Below, piece after piece: positions 1-9,316 of a stretch of DNA of 64,000 nt; positions within the stretch are counted from its first letter, which is position 1, and every line of letters starts with the position of its first letter. The stretch spans positions 1 to 64,000 of the forward strand of contig NZ_BBJH01000012.1 of assembly GCF_000739775.1 (NCBI RefSeq), in the 5' to 3' direction. The position numbers and the translations under genes are program-made. This stretch comes from Paraburkholderia heleia NBRC 101817. GTDB taxonomy: Bacteria; Pseudomonadota; Gammaproteobacteria; Burkholderiales; Burkholderiaceae. The notes beneath the pieces were generated by a model that searched no databases, was not told the DNA's origin, and saw nothing but the letters and a program-made list of their open reading frames with translations.

Positions 1-54
1 CGTCGACCCGCCAGATCTTCAATTTGTATTCGTGCCGCCTGCTGGCTACAGCGC

Positions 55-789
55 CTAGTTTTCCGGATGACCCGCCTTACCCCAGTCTGCAGCGCTTGCT
101 CCCGCCAGTTTGCGCACGCGGTCATCGTCGCGTACGAATTCCCGGGCACTCCCTGTATATGCAACGCGACCGTCATCAAGCACGCAAGCCGTATCGGCAA
201 TCTCAACAGCCGCGCGCACGTTCTGCTCAACGAGCAGTATCGACATCCCTTCCCTGCGCATGCCGGCAATAATGCCGAATACCTCCCGCACGATCAGCGG
301 CGCGAGGCCCTGAGAAGGCTCGTCGAGCAGCAGGATACGAGGGTTGAGCAGCAATGCTCTGGCAATCGCGAGCATTTCCTGCTCGCCGCCCGACAATTGC
401 CTGCCCTTGCTGCGACGGCGCTCACGCAGGCGAGGAAAGAGCCCGTACACCCGCTCAAGGGTCCAGGGTCCGGTGCGCCCATTGGGAACCAGCAGGTTCT
501 CTTCCACGCTCAGGCTGGCAAATACCCTTCTCCCCTCGGGCACATAGCCCACCCCAAGCGCTGCGATCATGTACGGCGGCCACGAGCTCGTTTCTCGCCC
601 CCTGATGGTCACCCTCCCTTCTCGTGCCCGCGTGAGTCCGACGAGGCTGCGCAGCGTTGTTGTCTTGCCAGCTCCATTGCGCCCAAGCAGCGCAACGATT
701 TCGCCATCGTTCACCGCTACCGAAACGCCATGCAGAATATGGCTCTTCCCGTACCACGTCTGGAGCCCCTCGGCCGTGAGCACGCTCAT
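55..789 (-). CDS. livF: Branched-chain amino-acid-type ABC transporter, ATP-binding protein (LivF family)
   Basis: This is one of the two cytoplasmic ATPases that power a Liv/HAAT-type importer. The 244-residue length is normal for LivF. Walker A (GRNGAGKT) lies at residues 36-43, the ABC signature LSGGEQ at 132-137 and Walker B (ILLLDEP) at 152-158. Its ATG overlaps the livG stop by four bases (ATGA), so the two are translationally coupled. It is the last gene of a K-H-M-G-F operon, and about 54 bases of unassigned sequence follow to the window edge. The imported substrate cannot be read from the ATPase; amides, branched amino acids and aromatic acids are all used by this family. Confidence 0.93.
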   Translation of the reverse strand: MSVLTAEGLQTWYGKSHILHGVSVAVNDGEIVALLGRNGAGKTTTLRSLVGLTRAREGRVTIRGRETSSWPPYMIAALGVGYVPEGRRVFASLSVEENLLVPNGRTGPWTLERVYGLFPRLRERRRSKGRQLSGGEQEMLAIARALLLNPRILLLDEPSQGLAPLIVREVFGIIAGMRREGMSILLVEQNVRAAVEIADTACVLDDGRVAYTGSAREFVRDDDRVRKLAGASAADWGKAGHPEN

Positions 790-1535
790 TGAGCCACCCC
801 CAGATAGGCAGCCTGGACGGCTTCGTCCGCCGCAATCTCTTCGGGTGTTCCCTCAGCCAGAGTCCGCCCCTCGGCAAGCACCATGATCCGTTGGGCCAGC
901 TCGAAAATTACGCGCATATCATGTTCAATCAAAACCATTGCCAGCATGCGCTCGCGGTGCAGGCGTCGGATTAACCGGGTCACGTCGTAGGTCTCCTGAT
1001 CACCCATTCCGGCAGTTGGTTCGTCGAGTAGCAGCAGCTTGGGCTGGAGCGCGAGCGACATGATGATTTCTGTCGCCCGCTGGTCGCCAAGCGACAGTTC
1101 GCCAACAAGTCGGTCCGCTCGCGGGCCAAGACCGCCAAGCGCGATCAGCTCGTCGACCTGCTCGGCGAACGCCCGCCTGGCTCCCCTCGAAAGACACGGC
1201 GAAAGGCGCTTGCCCGCCTGAAGTTCAACGGGGATACGAACGTTATCCCGCACCGAGAGTTCCGGGAACACCTCGGTGATCTGAAAGGTTCGAGCCATCC
1301 CCATCGCCACGCGCCGGTGCGGAGCAAGCCCGGTCACGTCACGTGCATCGAATATGATCCGGCCCGACGTCGGCGGAAAGAACCCGCTGATCAGGTTGAA
1401 GAGCGTCGTCTTGCCCGCGCCGTTCGGGCCGATAAGGGCACGCAGTTCTCCCACCTCCACAGTCAGCGAAACATCGTCCACCGCGCAAAGGTTTCCGAAG
1501 CGACGCGACAGGTGGTCCACAACGAGCAGGCTCAT
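786..1535 (-). CDS. livG: Branched-chain amino-acid-type ABC transporter, ATP-binding protein (LivG family)
   Basis: This is the second ATPase of the Liv-type importer, 249 residues long. Walker A (GPNGAGKT) is at residues 36-43, a variant signature LSLGDQ at 147-152 and Walker B (LLLLDEP) at about 167-173. The Q-loop region and a C-terminal LivG-type extension are present. It overlaps livM upstream and livF downstream by four bases each, which indicates tight coupling and a LivF/LivG heterodimer. The LSLGDQ signature in place of LSGGQ is common in LivG proteins and is not a defect. Confidence 0.93.
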   Translation of the reverse strand: MSLLVVDHLSRRFGNLCAVDDVSLTVEVGELRALIGPNGAGKTTLFNLISGFFPPTSGRIIFDARDVTGLAPHRRVAMGMARTFQITEVFPELSVRDNVRIPVELQAGKRLSPCLSRGARRAFAEQVDELIALGGLGPRADRLVGELSLGDQRATEIIMSLALQPKLLLLDEPTAGMGDQETYDVTRLIRRLHRERMLAMVLIEHDMRVIFELAQRIMVLAEGRTLAEGTPEEIAADEAVQAAYLGVAQ

Positions 1536-2482
1536 GAGCGCTCCCTGGCGTGCCCCAAACCGAGTATTCCCCGTGGGAAGAAGAGCACGACGAGGATAAA
1601 AAGCAACCCGATAAAGGACATCCAGTTCTCGGTCCTGCTTGAGATGTAGTCTTGAACCAGCACGAAAACGGCCGCGCCGATTAACGGCCCCCAGAGGGAG
1701 CGCATACCACCGAGCACGGCCATGATCACGAAATCTCCTGACTGGTCCCAGCGAAGACCATGCGGGTCAGCAAAATTATTTAGAAGACCATAGAGTACGC
1801 CCGCAAGGCTTACGAAGAAGCAGGAAATCACAAACGACATCCAGATATGCTGCTCCACTGGCAGACCAAGGAATCGCGCACGTTTTTCGTTCTCGCGGAT
1901 CGCAAGCAGCGTGCGACCAAACGGCGATCGCAGCAACACGGCCATGACACCTACCGATACTGCAAAGCAGGCGAGGACAAAGTAATAGAAAGAAAGTCCG
2001 TTGCCCAGAATGTCAATGACATAGTGCCCGAAGTGAAGCGGGATACGGTGCCACCCGGACAGTCCGTCATCACCTCCAGTGACTGCGTTCCAACGGAACG
2101 CAATGAAGTAGAAGACCTGGCCGAATGCGATCGTCGCCATCGCAAAATAGACGCCGCGAAGCCTGACGATCAACGCGCCGACGATCGCGGCCGCCACCGT
2201 GCCCACCGCCACGCCGACCAGCATGCCCAGCGGCGTGCTCGGAACGAGATAGCGGATTGTCATCCCGACACCGTAGGCCCCGAGTCCAAAGTACGCGGCG
2301 TGCCCGAACGAGAGCACGCCAGTGAATCCGAGAAGGAAGTTCAGCGCCATCGCAGCGAGCGCCATCACCAGTACCCGCGTGCCGAGCGCCGTATAACCGC
2401 CCAGCCATCCGATCCAGTATGGCATGGTCGCCAGCGCCAGCCAGATCAGGATGTCGCGTCCAATCTTCAGTGGGGTCGTCAC
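1532..2482 (-). CDS. livM: Branched-chain amino-acid-type ABC transporter permease (LivM family)
   Basis: This inner-membrane permease subunit of 316 residues forms the channel together with LivH. The open frame extends further upstream, but that part is a shadow of livH. The start chosen is the GTG at 2480-2482 (protein begins VTTPLKIG), which overlaps the livH stop as GTGA. The usual LivM pattern of about eight to ten hydrophobic segments is visible, including the conserved stretch GLGAYGVGM and a segment rich in G-V-Y-F-A-M-A-T. It is the third gene of the importer operon. Confidence 0.9.
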   Translation of the reverse strand: MTTPLKIGRDILIWLALATMPYWIGWLGGYTALGTRVLVMALAAMALNFLLGFTGVLSFGHAAYFGLGAYGVGMTIRYLVPSTPLGMLVGVAVGTVAAAIVGALIVRLRGVYFAMATIAFGQVFYFIAFRWNAVTGGDDGLSGWHRIPLHFGHYVIDILGNGLSFYYFVLACFAVSVGVMAVLLRSPFGRTLLAIRENEKRARFLGLPVEQHIWMSFVISCFFVSLAGVLYGLLNNFADPHGLRWDQSGDFVIMAVLGGMRSLWGPLIGAAVFVLVQDYISSRTENWMSFIGLLFILVVLFFPRGILGLGHARERS

Positions 2483-3348
2483 TGCACCCTCCCCTCTTCG
2501 CCCAGCAGTCCCCTGGGCCGCACGAGTAGCACAATCCCCATCATCACGTAGATCACCGCCTCTGTCGCAGACGGGAAGAAGGCTGTGGTCAACCCGGATG
2601 CAATGCCGATCAGGATACCCCCGAGCAGTGTGCCTGGCAGGCTGCCGAGGCCACCCACAATGATGGCGACGAAACTGGGCATGATGAGCGCGTCGCCGAT
2701 CGTGGGCTCCAGACCCAGCATGCCGGCGGCGAGCACTCCGGCCAGGCCGGCGAGAAAGATGCCAAGGCCGAAATTCAGGCTGCGCAGCCATCGCACATTC
2801 ACTGCCAGGGTCGAGACGGTTTCGAGGTCGCTGACACCGGCGCGGATACGCATTCCCGCTCGCGTGTGCTTCAGGAAGACGAACAGCGCCGCAACGACCC
2901 CAACAACCAGGGTGAGCATGAAGAGCCTGTACCCCGTCAGGAAAAAAAGGGAAGCGTCCAAGGGCCGGTTGAGCGCATCCGGAATCCCGTAGGGCAACGT
3001 CTGAGGGCCCCAGATATAGCGAATGCTGTCCTGCAATATGAAAGCAAGCCCAAAAGTGAGCAGCAGGCTATACAAAGGATCCCTTCCATAGATGCGGCGA
3101 ACGAGAAGGTACTCGATCCCGACGCCGAGTCCGGCGGTCAGCAAGGGCGCTATGACGAGCGCTCCCCAGAACCCGACGTACGGCATGATCGTATACGCGA
3201 GGTATGCGCCGAGCGCGAGGAAGCCCCCGTGGGCGAAATTGATCACCCCACTCAGGTTCAGGATCAAGGACAGCCCGAGCGCCATCAGCGCATAGAATGC
3301 CCCGATGATGAAGCCGTTGAAAACGTTGTAGAGGATCAACTCCGACAT
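2479..3348 (-). CDS. livH: Branched-chain amino-acid-type ABC transporter permease (LivH family)
   Basis: This 289-residue polytopic permease is the LivH partner of the LivM protein encoded next to it. The N-terminus (NVFNGFIIGAFYALMALGLS) and the FAHGGFLALGAY motif near residues 38-50 are typical of LivH. The EPTIGD and VGGLGSLPGT segments near the C-terminus match the family's cytoplasmic loop that contacts the ATPase. Ninety-nine bases separate it from the substrate-binding protein gene upstream. Confidence 0.92.
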   Translation of the reverse strand: MSELILYNVFNGFIIGAFYALMALGLSLILNLSGVINFAHGGFLALGAYLAYTIMPYVGFWGALVIAPLLTAGLGVGIEYLLVRRIYGRDPLYSLLLTFGLAFILQDSIRYIWGPQTLPYGIPDALNRPLDASLFFLTGYRLFMLTLVVGVVAALFVFLKHTRAGMRIRAGVSDLETVSTLAVNVRWLRSLNFGLGIFLAGLAGVLAAGMLGLEPTIGDALIMPSFVAIIVGGLGSLPGTLLGGILIGIASGLTTAFFPSATEAVIYVMMGIVLLVRPRGLLGEEGRVQ

Positions 3349-3447
3349 ACGTCCCCCTGGATCGCCTGTGCATTCGCTGTCCGGGACTTCGCCCGAAAAT
3401 CGTGCGGCGTGATCCGGCAGCGAATGCCTTCATGGCGCGCTACGTCG

Positions 3448-4704
3448 TCACGACCAGTGAATATGGCAACCCGTTTCATTGACCGGCAACGCGGCGTCGA
3501 CGCCCTTGACGATCTGATCCACATGAAAAAGGTCGTCAGGCTTTGGCCCCTGCGACACCGCGTGACCGACATACAGATCAGGCATCAACTGATGGTCTCC
3601 AGCGCGGTAGAACGGCGTATCTGGCATGAGGCCGACGTCGGCTGGCAGCTTGAATCCTTCCAGCGCCTTCGCAAGCTTCACGGCATCCAGAGTCTTCTCC
3701 TGATTGGAGACCGCGGCGATGCTGTTGACGGCAACGTATCCGAACCAGTGTCTTGCCGTAGGAACTCGTCCCGCTTTCTTGCGAATACCAGACACGAACT
3801 CCGCAACGTGAGGCACGTGCGGTTGATCCCAATACCACTCGAATACCCAGGTCCCGATACGCGCGTTCGGCGGCAAGCCCTCCAGCACCTCAAGCTCCTG
3901 CTGCGCGCCGGCGATGTGAAAGCGCTTGTCAAGCCCGAACTGTACCGCCTGCTTGAGCGAATTGACCGCGTCCTGTCCCGCAGTAAGAAACAGGATGACG
4001 TCGGGGTTCGCGGACTGCGCCTTGATGAGATACGATGAATAGTCAGTTGTCCCAAGAGGGGCGAGCGCGGCGCCCACCTCTGTGCCGCCAAATTTTTTCA
4101 GACTGGCTTCGAAGCCGCTTTGCAGGGTATGGCCAAAGGCATAGTCCGGCGTGATGAAGAACCACTTGTTCCCATAGCGGTCAAACAGGACCTTTGACAC
4201 CGAATTCGTCTCCATCCTCGTCGTATTGCAAACGCGGAAGACGTTCCAGTGGCAATCAGTACCGGTGACGGCGTCGGTGTGGCCGCCGGTCACAATATGC
4301 AGCGTCTTGAGCTCGTTTGATACCTGCCCGATCGCAAGCGCCATCGCAGAATTTACGTTGCCGAGCAGAAAGTCCACCTTGTCACGTTCGATCAGCTTGC
4401 GCGCTTTCTGCACTGCCGTCCCGGTATCCGCACTGGTCGAGTCCTCCACAATCAATTGAATTGGCCTTCCCAGTATGCCGCCGTGGGCATTGATCTGTTC
4501 GATCGCATACTCGCAGCCAATCTGCTCATTTCTGCCGAGTTCCGCGTACGTTCCAGTCAGCGGATCGTCCAGCCCGAATTTAACCGGGACCTCACCACGC
4601 GCCTTGATGATAAATGGAGCAGCGATCTGCGTGACTCCGGCGGCCACGGCGGCCTTGAGAACGAGCCGGCGATTGCGTCGGCCCTCAGGGGTAAGTCCTC
4701 TCAT
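3448..4704 (-). CDS. ABC transporter periplasmic substrate-binding protein (LivK/HAAT family)
   Basis: This 418-residue periplasmic receptor belongs to the importer encoded downstream. The start is placed at 4704, where GGAG lies six bases upstream; an ATG at 4719 is an alternative. The N-terminus RRNRRLVLKAAVAAG followed by a short hydrophobic stretch looks like a Tat-like or Sec signal peptide, with the mature protein beginning near VPVKFGLDDP. The Peripla_BP_6 fold is recognised from the opening G-x-x-x-P-L-T-G-T-Y-A-E-L-G, the INAHGGILGRPIQL block and the EDSTS segment. The sequence does not give the ligand. It is first in the operon and would normally be the most expressed gene. Confidence 0.9.
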   Translation of the reverse strand: MRGLTPEGRRNRRLVLKAAVAAGVTQIAAPFIIKARGEVPVKFGLDDPLTGTYAELGRNEQIGCEYAIEQINAHGGILGRPIQLIVEDSTSADTGTAVQKARKLIERDKVDFLLGNVNSAMALAIGQVSNELKTLHIVTGGHTDAVTGTDCHWNVFRVCNTTRMETNSVSKVLFDRYGNKWFFITPDYAFGHTLQSGFEASLKKFGGTEVGAALAPLGTTDYSSYLIKAQSANPDVILFLTAGQDAVNSLKQAVQFGLDKRFHIAGAQQELEVLEGLPPNARIGTWVFEWYWDQPHVPHVAEFVSGIRKKAGRVPTARHWFGYVAVNSIAAVSNQEKTLDAVKLAKALEGFKLPADVGLMPDTPFYRAGDHQLMPDLYVGHAVSQGPKPDDLFHVDQIVKGVDAALPVNETGCHIHWS

Positions 4705-5393
4705 CTGGCTCTCCCACATGAGGTTAGCTCCGATCAACCGGCGACCCGACAGATGGCACGCGCAAACCCGCCACCCCAATGTCGTCGATGATCACCGCCC
4801 CTGACGGACGAAACGCCCTGGATCCGTTTGTTAGAAATGCCTGAACGTGACCGTGATAATCGTGTTCAGGAGATGAAGGAAGACATGGAACGTAATGAGC
4901 GAGTTCCAATCTGTAGACGTACGACCCATAGTACGCCCACGGGACTAGCAGACCAGCACGGCCCCTTTCCGCTACCAGACCGAAATTCTCAGACGCCTTG
5001 ATCGCAGGCTTCCATTCCCGACGACAGTCGGCCAGAAGCAGCTATCAATTCCGGCAAGAACTATCGCCTGGACGGTGGTGTTTTCAGTTTTCACCCGGAA
5101 ATTCCATTTTAGGTCATGCCGTGACATATTGCCAAGGCAAACTGGTCAATAGATTGAACGAGATGCAGATCGCCGGAAGCTTGACGGACAGGATACGGGG
5201 CGACTGCTTCATTCAGACGACTTCCGCGGCTCCCGATGCTATGCAGCAGGCCGACTCGCGCAATCCTCGAAGAACGCTGGACTCGCAGTAAGGGCTGTGG
5301 CGGCGGAAAAGGGAGAAAGTCCGAATCGGCTGTGCCGCTCCCCGTTACCGGGATAGCTATTTCTCACATGACTCACGCGTCCCCCGCGCCCGC
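4705..5393. other. Intergenic region upstream of the Liv-type operon
   Basis: No convincing gene is seen. The short frames here lack ribosome sites and recognisable protein character. The region should hold the promoter of the minus-strand importer operon. It also contains one copy of the GTCA-N5-TGAC-like palindrome at 5113-5125. Confidence 0.5.
5113..5125. promoter_or_regulatory. Putative MarR-type operator copy (site A)
   Basis: The sequence GTCATGCCGTGAC matches GTCAC-N3-GTGAC with one mismatch in the left arm. The core is identical to the site at 19767-19779, including the central bases. It lies about 410 bases upstream of the Liv-type operon start. Its assignment to the MarR protein at 14.6 kb is inference. 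Confidence 0.4.
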
Positions 5394-5711
5394 CTACAGC
5401 CCCCAGATAATGTCTGCGTTCAACCTCTCAGCTTCGCGCATCATCTGAAGTAAAGGCCACGCGCGCTGGGATAGCTCGTTGAGCGGCATGCGGTTGCCAC
5501 CCCCCGAATGCGGCAGTTGGTCGAGCGACCGTTCTGCCTGCTCCACCGAACTGATTTCGCTTTCGAGACGCGTGATCGCATCGTGTAGTTCGTCATGCAC
5601 GATGGCGCCTCGGGCATCGAGACGTCGGCCAATCAGGCCAAGCAGATATTCCGCCTGATCCCTGAGCAACACTACCTCAGGCGCAGCTCGTGATTGAAAG
5701 GTAACCATCAT
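5394..5711 (-). CDS. DUF1840 domain-containing protein
   Basis: This is a small 105-residue protein of the DUF1840 family, which is common in betaproteobacteria and has no known function. The N-terminus MMVTFQSRAAPEVVLLRDQAE and the C-terminal block with QRAWPLLQMMREAE...DIIWGL match the family at both ends. The start at 5711 (or the adjacent ATG at 5708) has a strong GGAGG site a few bases upstream; longer versions of the frame have no such site. It reads away from ackA, and a large palindrome lies between the two genes. No signal peptide or membrane segment is visible, so a cytoplasmic location is likely. Confidence 0.88.
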   Translation of the reverse strand: MMVTFQSRAAPEVVLLRDQAEYLLGLIGRRLDARGAIVHDELHDAITRLESEISSVEQAERSLDQLPHSGGGNRMPLNELSQRAWPLLQMMREAERLNADIIWGL

Positions 5712-5843
5712 TATTACCTCCTCATTTAATTCGCAACGCGCGACGTTCTCGGCTCGCCGAGCACTTTCGGTATGGATCCGGGGTGCGTGCGCCGCAGGTT
5801 CAGGATGCCACGAAATACAAATCCGGATTTCCGATTTCCCACA

Positions 5844-5874
5844 CCCATATATATCACATAGTGACATATATGGG
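5844..5874. promoter_or_regulatory. 31-bp AT-rich imperfect palindrome containing a MarR-type operator core (site B)
   Basis: The arms CCCATATAT and ATATATGGG flank the core TCACATAGTGA, so almost the whole 31 bases are self-complementary. The 13-base core at 5853-5865 (ATCACATAGTGAC) differs by one base from the site directly upstream of the MarR gene. It is about 140 bases upstream of the DUF1840 start and 430 upstream of ackA, so it could control either gene. Confidence 0.55.
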
Positions 5875-6305
5875 TATATTTGACCAGCAGGATGCGCTTT
5901 CCCACCAGGCTGAAGAGAAGCGGCGACGCGTTGGTCAGGAAGTCGCCGACCGCCGCAGGGAGTTGCGCCGTGGCGCACCATGTTATCCGCCTGCCCCCGG
6001 ATGCTGATCCGCTACGCAAGGGCCGAACGGCCAGCCGGTCATTTGCTCTGGCGGCAGGTACAGGAAACATGAAGGTCTTTCATGCCATGGCTATTGAGAC
6101 ATGCGCTGGTCCTTACGATCGGCGGCGTCCATTGCGGTAATGCCGAACGTTCGCCTTGCGCGCGAGAGCGACTGCTGCGCGATGCCGATCGCCCCGACGT
6201 CCCGTGTCCGATCGCCTTGACAAGTCGTGCATACTGGATGATTGTGTGGCAAGGCTCGTGCGAAGTTGCGCTGCTGGAGGCCTGTCTCGCAACGTGGGCA
6301 ATTGC
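5875..6305. other. Upstream region of ackA
   Basis: No separate gene is supported. Frames that overlap the ackA start lack a ribosome site and are probably noise. A promoter for ackA is expected here, but no unambiguous -35/-10 pair was picked out. Confidence 0.4.
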
Positions 6306-7481
6306 ATGAACGATGTAATCCTCGTTTTGAATGCCGGCTCGTCAAGCATCAAGTTCTCTTTCTTTTCGGGGCACCCTCGGCCGGAACGGACAGACGCCCT
6401 GTGCCACGGCGAATGCGAGGGAATCGGCGAGCGCTTGCACTTTACGGCGAAAACGCGCGGCGGTGCAGTACTCGCTGACGAGTACCCGGAAGGCATCACT
6501 CATACGGACGCGCTGTCCGAACTGCTCCGCTGGATCGGGCGCCATTTTCGCGATCATCGGCTGGTCGCCACGGGACATCGAGTCGTCCACGGTGGATTAC
6601 ACCATATCTCGCCGGTTCGCATCGACGCGGCGATCGTCGAAGAACTTCGCCGGCTTATTCCACTCGCACCGTTGCATCAGCCTCACTGCCTTGCCGCAAT
6701 CGTGGCCGTGCTGAAGCTCAACCCCCAAGTGCCGCAGTTTGCATGCTTCGATACGGCGTTTCATTGCACCCAGCCCGAGGTGGCGGCTGCCTTTGCGTTA
6801 CCGAGGGGCCTGAGCGCAGCAGGGATCCGGCGATATGGATTTCACGGCCTGTCGTACGAATACATTGCGAGCGTCCTCCCTGACGTCGTCGGGCATGCCG
6901 TCGCCCATCTTGGCAGCGGCGCAAGCCTGTGTGCACTTCACGAGCGCAGAAGCGTGGCGACCACGATGGGCTTCTCGACGCTGGACGGTTTGCCGATGAG
7001 TTGCCGATGCGGCAATCTCGATCCAGGCGTGGTGTTATACCTGATCGAGGAAAAAGGCATGACCGCGGACGAGGTCAGCGATCTTCTTTATCATGGCTCA
7101 GGCCTGCTCGGCGTTTCCGGCATAAGCGGTGATATGCGGGTCCTTCTGGCCAGCGATCGTCCGTCGGCCATCCAGGCCATCGCGCTCTTTGTCTATCGTA
7201 TCAAGTGCGAGCTCGGTTCGATGGCGGTGGCCCTCGGCGGTATTGACGCCCTGGTCTTCACGGCGGGGATCGGTGAACACGCCAGCGAAATTCGGCGGCT
7301 TGTTTGCGAGGGCATGGCGTGGCTGGGTCTGGACCTTGACCACAGCGCCAACGCAACAGGCGGGCCGCGCATCACGACACCGGGAAGCCGGATTTCGGCC
7401 TGGGTAATCCCGACGGATGAAGAGCTGATGATCGCCCGCCACGTCTGGACGGCTACCCGCTCTAATGCCACGAACGGTTGA
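6306..7481 (+). CDS. ackA: Acetate kinase
   Basis: Acetate kinase interconverts acetyl phosphate plus ADP with acetate plus ATP in the cytoplasm. The 391-residue protein starts MNDVILVLNAGSSSIK, the family's N-terminal signature. HRVVHGG near residue 90, the HxxCFDTAFH block, the RYGFHGLSY block and HLGSGAS are also present, and the C-terminal FTAGIGEH segment is intact. The ATG at 6306 is chosen because the signature begins there; 150 bases of open frame upstream carry no homology. No phosphotransacetylase gene is adjacent, so the partner enzyme must be encoded elsewhere. Acetate kinase genes in stress or low-oxygen clusters are common in Burkholderia relatives. Confidence 0.95.
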   Translation: MNDVILVLNAGSSSIKFSFFSGHPRPERTDALCHGECEGIGERLHFTAKTRGGAVLADEYPEGITHTDALSELLRWIGRHFRDHRLVATGHRVVHGGLHHISPVRIDAAIVEELRRLIPLAPLHQPHCLAAIVAVLKLNPQVPQFACFDTAFHCTQPEVAAAFALPRGLSAAGIRRYGFHGLSYEYIASVLPDVVGHAVAHLGSGASLCALHERRSVATTMGFSTLDGLPMSCRCGNLDPGVVLYLIEEKGMTADEVSDLLYHGSGLLGVSGISGDMRVLLASDRPSAIQAIALFVYRIKCELGSMAVALGGIDALVFTAGIGEHASEIRRLVCEGMAWLGLDLDHSANATGGPRITTPGSRISAWVIPTDEELMIARHVWTATRSNATNG

Positions 7482-7811
7482 CAGCAGCATTACGGGCGTA
7501 GCGTTGAAATCTCTCGCGCACGCCTTCAGGGTAGCTCGCCTTGCGACGACCCGACCGGATGGCGAGGCTACATGCAAACCCCGCCTCCCTCGCATTTTCA
7601 CATTCCCGTGCGTCACATCGTGCCCGTCCGGGCACGCGCCAGCCGCGCTGCATCTGTGTATCGCCGCCATCCTGCAGCCGCACCTGAATCAAACCGGTAT
7701 GGGTGTGATGGATGCATGCCGCATCCTTGCCGCGGCAGCACCCGGCCACTACCCTGCGAGATCAGGATGCAGCTCCTTGATGGACAGCGGGGCAGTACAG
7801 TGACTGGCGAA
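7482..7811. other. Intergenic, convergent gap between ackA and nhaA
   Basis: Convergent 3' ends of ackA and nhaA face each other here. Short frames on both strands overlap one another and show no family features. No obvious hairpin with a T-tract was found. Confidence 0.45.
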
Positions 7812-9170
7812 TCAGCACGCATTCCTGCGTAGCGTTCTCGCGTAGACCGCTCCCCAACCAAGGCCAAGGGCTCCGGCGACCAGCGAACCGGTTAGCACGC
7901 CGAGTTTCGCAGCACCAAGAGCACCTGGCTCTGCAAACGCGAGCATCGAAATAAAGATCGACATCGTAAAGCCGACGCCTGCAAGCAGAGCGACGAGCGC
8001 GATCCCGGACCACGTCACGCCGGTGGGCAAACGGCAAAGTCCCGATTTCACCAGCAACCAGCAGACAGTCACTACGCCAAGCGGTTTGCCCAATACGAGC
8101 GCCACGGCCACCCCGGCAAACACGCGCAGAAACTCTGGATGCGTCAGATCAATACCACCCAAAGTCACCCCGGCATTGGCAAGTGCGAAGAGCGGCATGA
8201 TGCCGTAGGCTACCCACGGATGCAGCGCCCACTGTACCCGCAACACCGGCGCAAGCAGCTGGCGCTGCGCCAGACGCAGTTTCTGCATTGGTCTCGCGAG
8301 GCGATCGAGGTCGCTACCAGGATCGGCATCACTGCTGGTCACGTCGCCCGCCGCGCGGGCCAGCTCAATCAAGGCATTCTCCCGCCTGCGCCCCGGCATC
8401 ACAGGTGTGAGGAGCCCGAGCACGACACCTGCCAGCGTCGGATGGGCGCCACTCACGTAAAAGCCGAACCAGATGATTGCGCCGGGAACAACGTACGGCT
8501 GCGCCGCGCCAATACCCAGCCGTTGCATGACGAGGATCAGCACGATGCCGGCCGCGGCGATAACAAACCCCACATAGTCGAGACCCGAGGAGTAGAAAAT
8601 CGCGATGATAAGTACCGCGATGATGTCGTCGACGATCGCAAGGGTCAGCAGGAAAATGCGTACATTGCCGGGAATCGATCGGCCGAGCAGCGCCAGCACG
8701 CCAACGGCGAAGGCGATGTCAGTCGCCGTGGGAACCGCCCACCCTGCAACCATCGACGACGAGCGGTTCACAACGCAATAGAAGAGCGCCGGTGCCGCAA
8801 CTCCACCAATTGCAGCTGCAAGAGGCAACAGCGCCTGCCTGATTTCACTCAGAGATCCTTCATGAAGTTCCCGGCGGATCTCCATGCCAACCACAAGGAA
8901 AAACACCGTCATCAACGCATCGTTGATCCAGAAATGCAGCGGTTGTCTGAAGGCATGTTCGCCTAATCCGAAGACGACTGGTGCATCCCAGAGCGCGTGA
9001 TACGACTCGCCAAGCGGCGAGTTCGCCCAGACCAGCGCAGTGACAGCCGCGACAAGCAACATGATGCCGCTTGCCGCCTCGATGTGCAGGAAATGCTCAA
9101 GCGCTGTGAAGGCCCTGCGGGCAATGCGTTCAACTGGAGGAAGGTTCAGAGGAGTCAGGTTTCGTTGCAT
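7812..9170 (-). CDS. nhaA: Na+/H+ antiporter NhaA
   Basis: This inner-membrane antiporter exports Na+ in exchange for H+, supporting pH and sodium homeostasis. The protein is 452 residues from the ATG at 9170; a GTG at 9242 is possible but its ribosome site would be too close. The family hallmarks are present: [13 protein letters not shown] and [18 protein letters not shown] carry the ion-binding aspartates equivalent to E. coli D133, D163 and D164. About eleven or twelve hydrophobic helices are seen. The loop around residues 270-310 is longer than in E. coli NhaA. It lies next to an MscS channel gene, in keeping with an osmotic and ionic stress setting. Confidence 0.93.
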   Translation of the reverse strand: MQRNLTPLNLPPVERIARRAFTALEHFLHIEAASGIMLLVAAVTALVWANSPLGESYHALWDAPVVFGLGEHAFRQPLHFWINDALMTVFFLVVGMEIRRELHEGSLSEIRQALLPLAAAIGGVAAPALFYCVVNRSSSMVAGWAVPTATDIAFAVGVLALLGRSIPGNVRIFLLTLAIVDDIIAVLIIAIFYSSGLDYVGFVIAAAGIVLILVMQRLGIGAAQPYVVPGAIIWFGFYVSGAHPTLAGVVLGLLTPVMPGRRRENALIELARAAGDVTSSDADPGSDLDRLARPMQKLRLAQRQLLAPVLRVQWALHPWVAYGIMPLFALANAGVTLGGIDLTHPEFLRVFAGVAVALVLGKPLGVVTVCWLLVKSGLCRLPTGVTWSGIALVALLAGVGFTMSIFISMLAFAEPGALGAAKLGVLTGSLVAGALGLGWGAVYARTLRRNAC

Positions 9171-9316
9171 CGGCGCGGGTCGTCCTGCGTGGCGGCCCGA
9201 CCAGCGCAGATGACCTGTCTCGCCGCCCAATGCAGCTAACACCCTTTGTGAATTCTACATGAGACTCGCCACAGTCCTGGCGGTCCATCTGCGGTCTGCC
9301 GTTCTTTTGATCGCCA

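Noticed and set aside
8139-8966. A 275-codon plus-strand frame
   Set aside because: It is antisense to nhaA, rich in Arg/His/Gln as expected for a shadow frame in GC-rich DNA.
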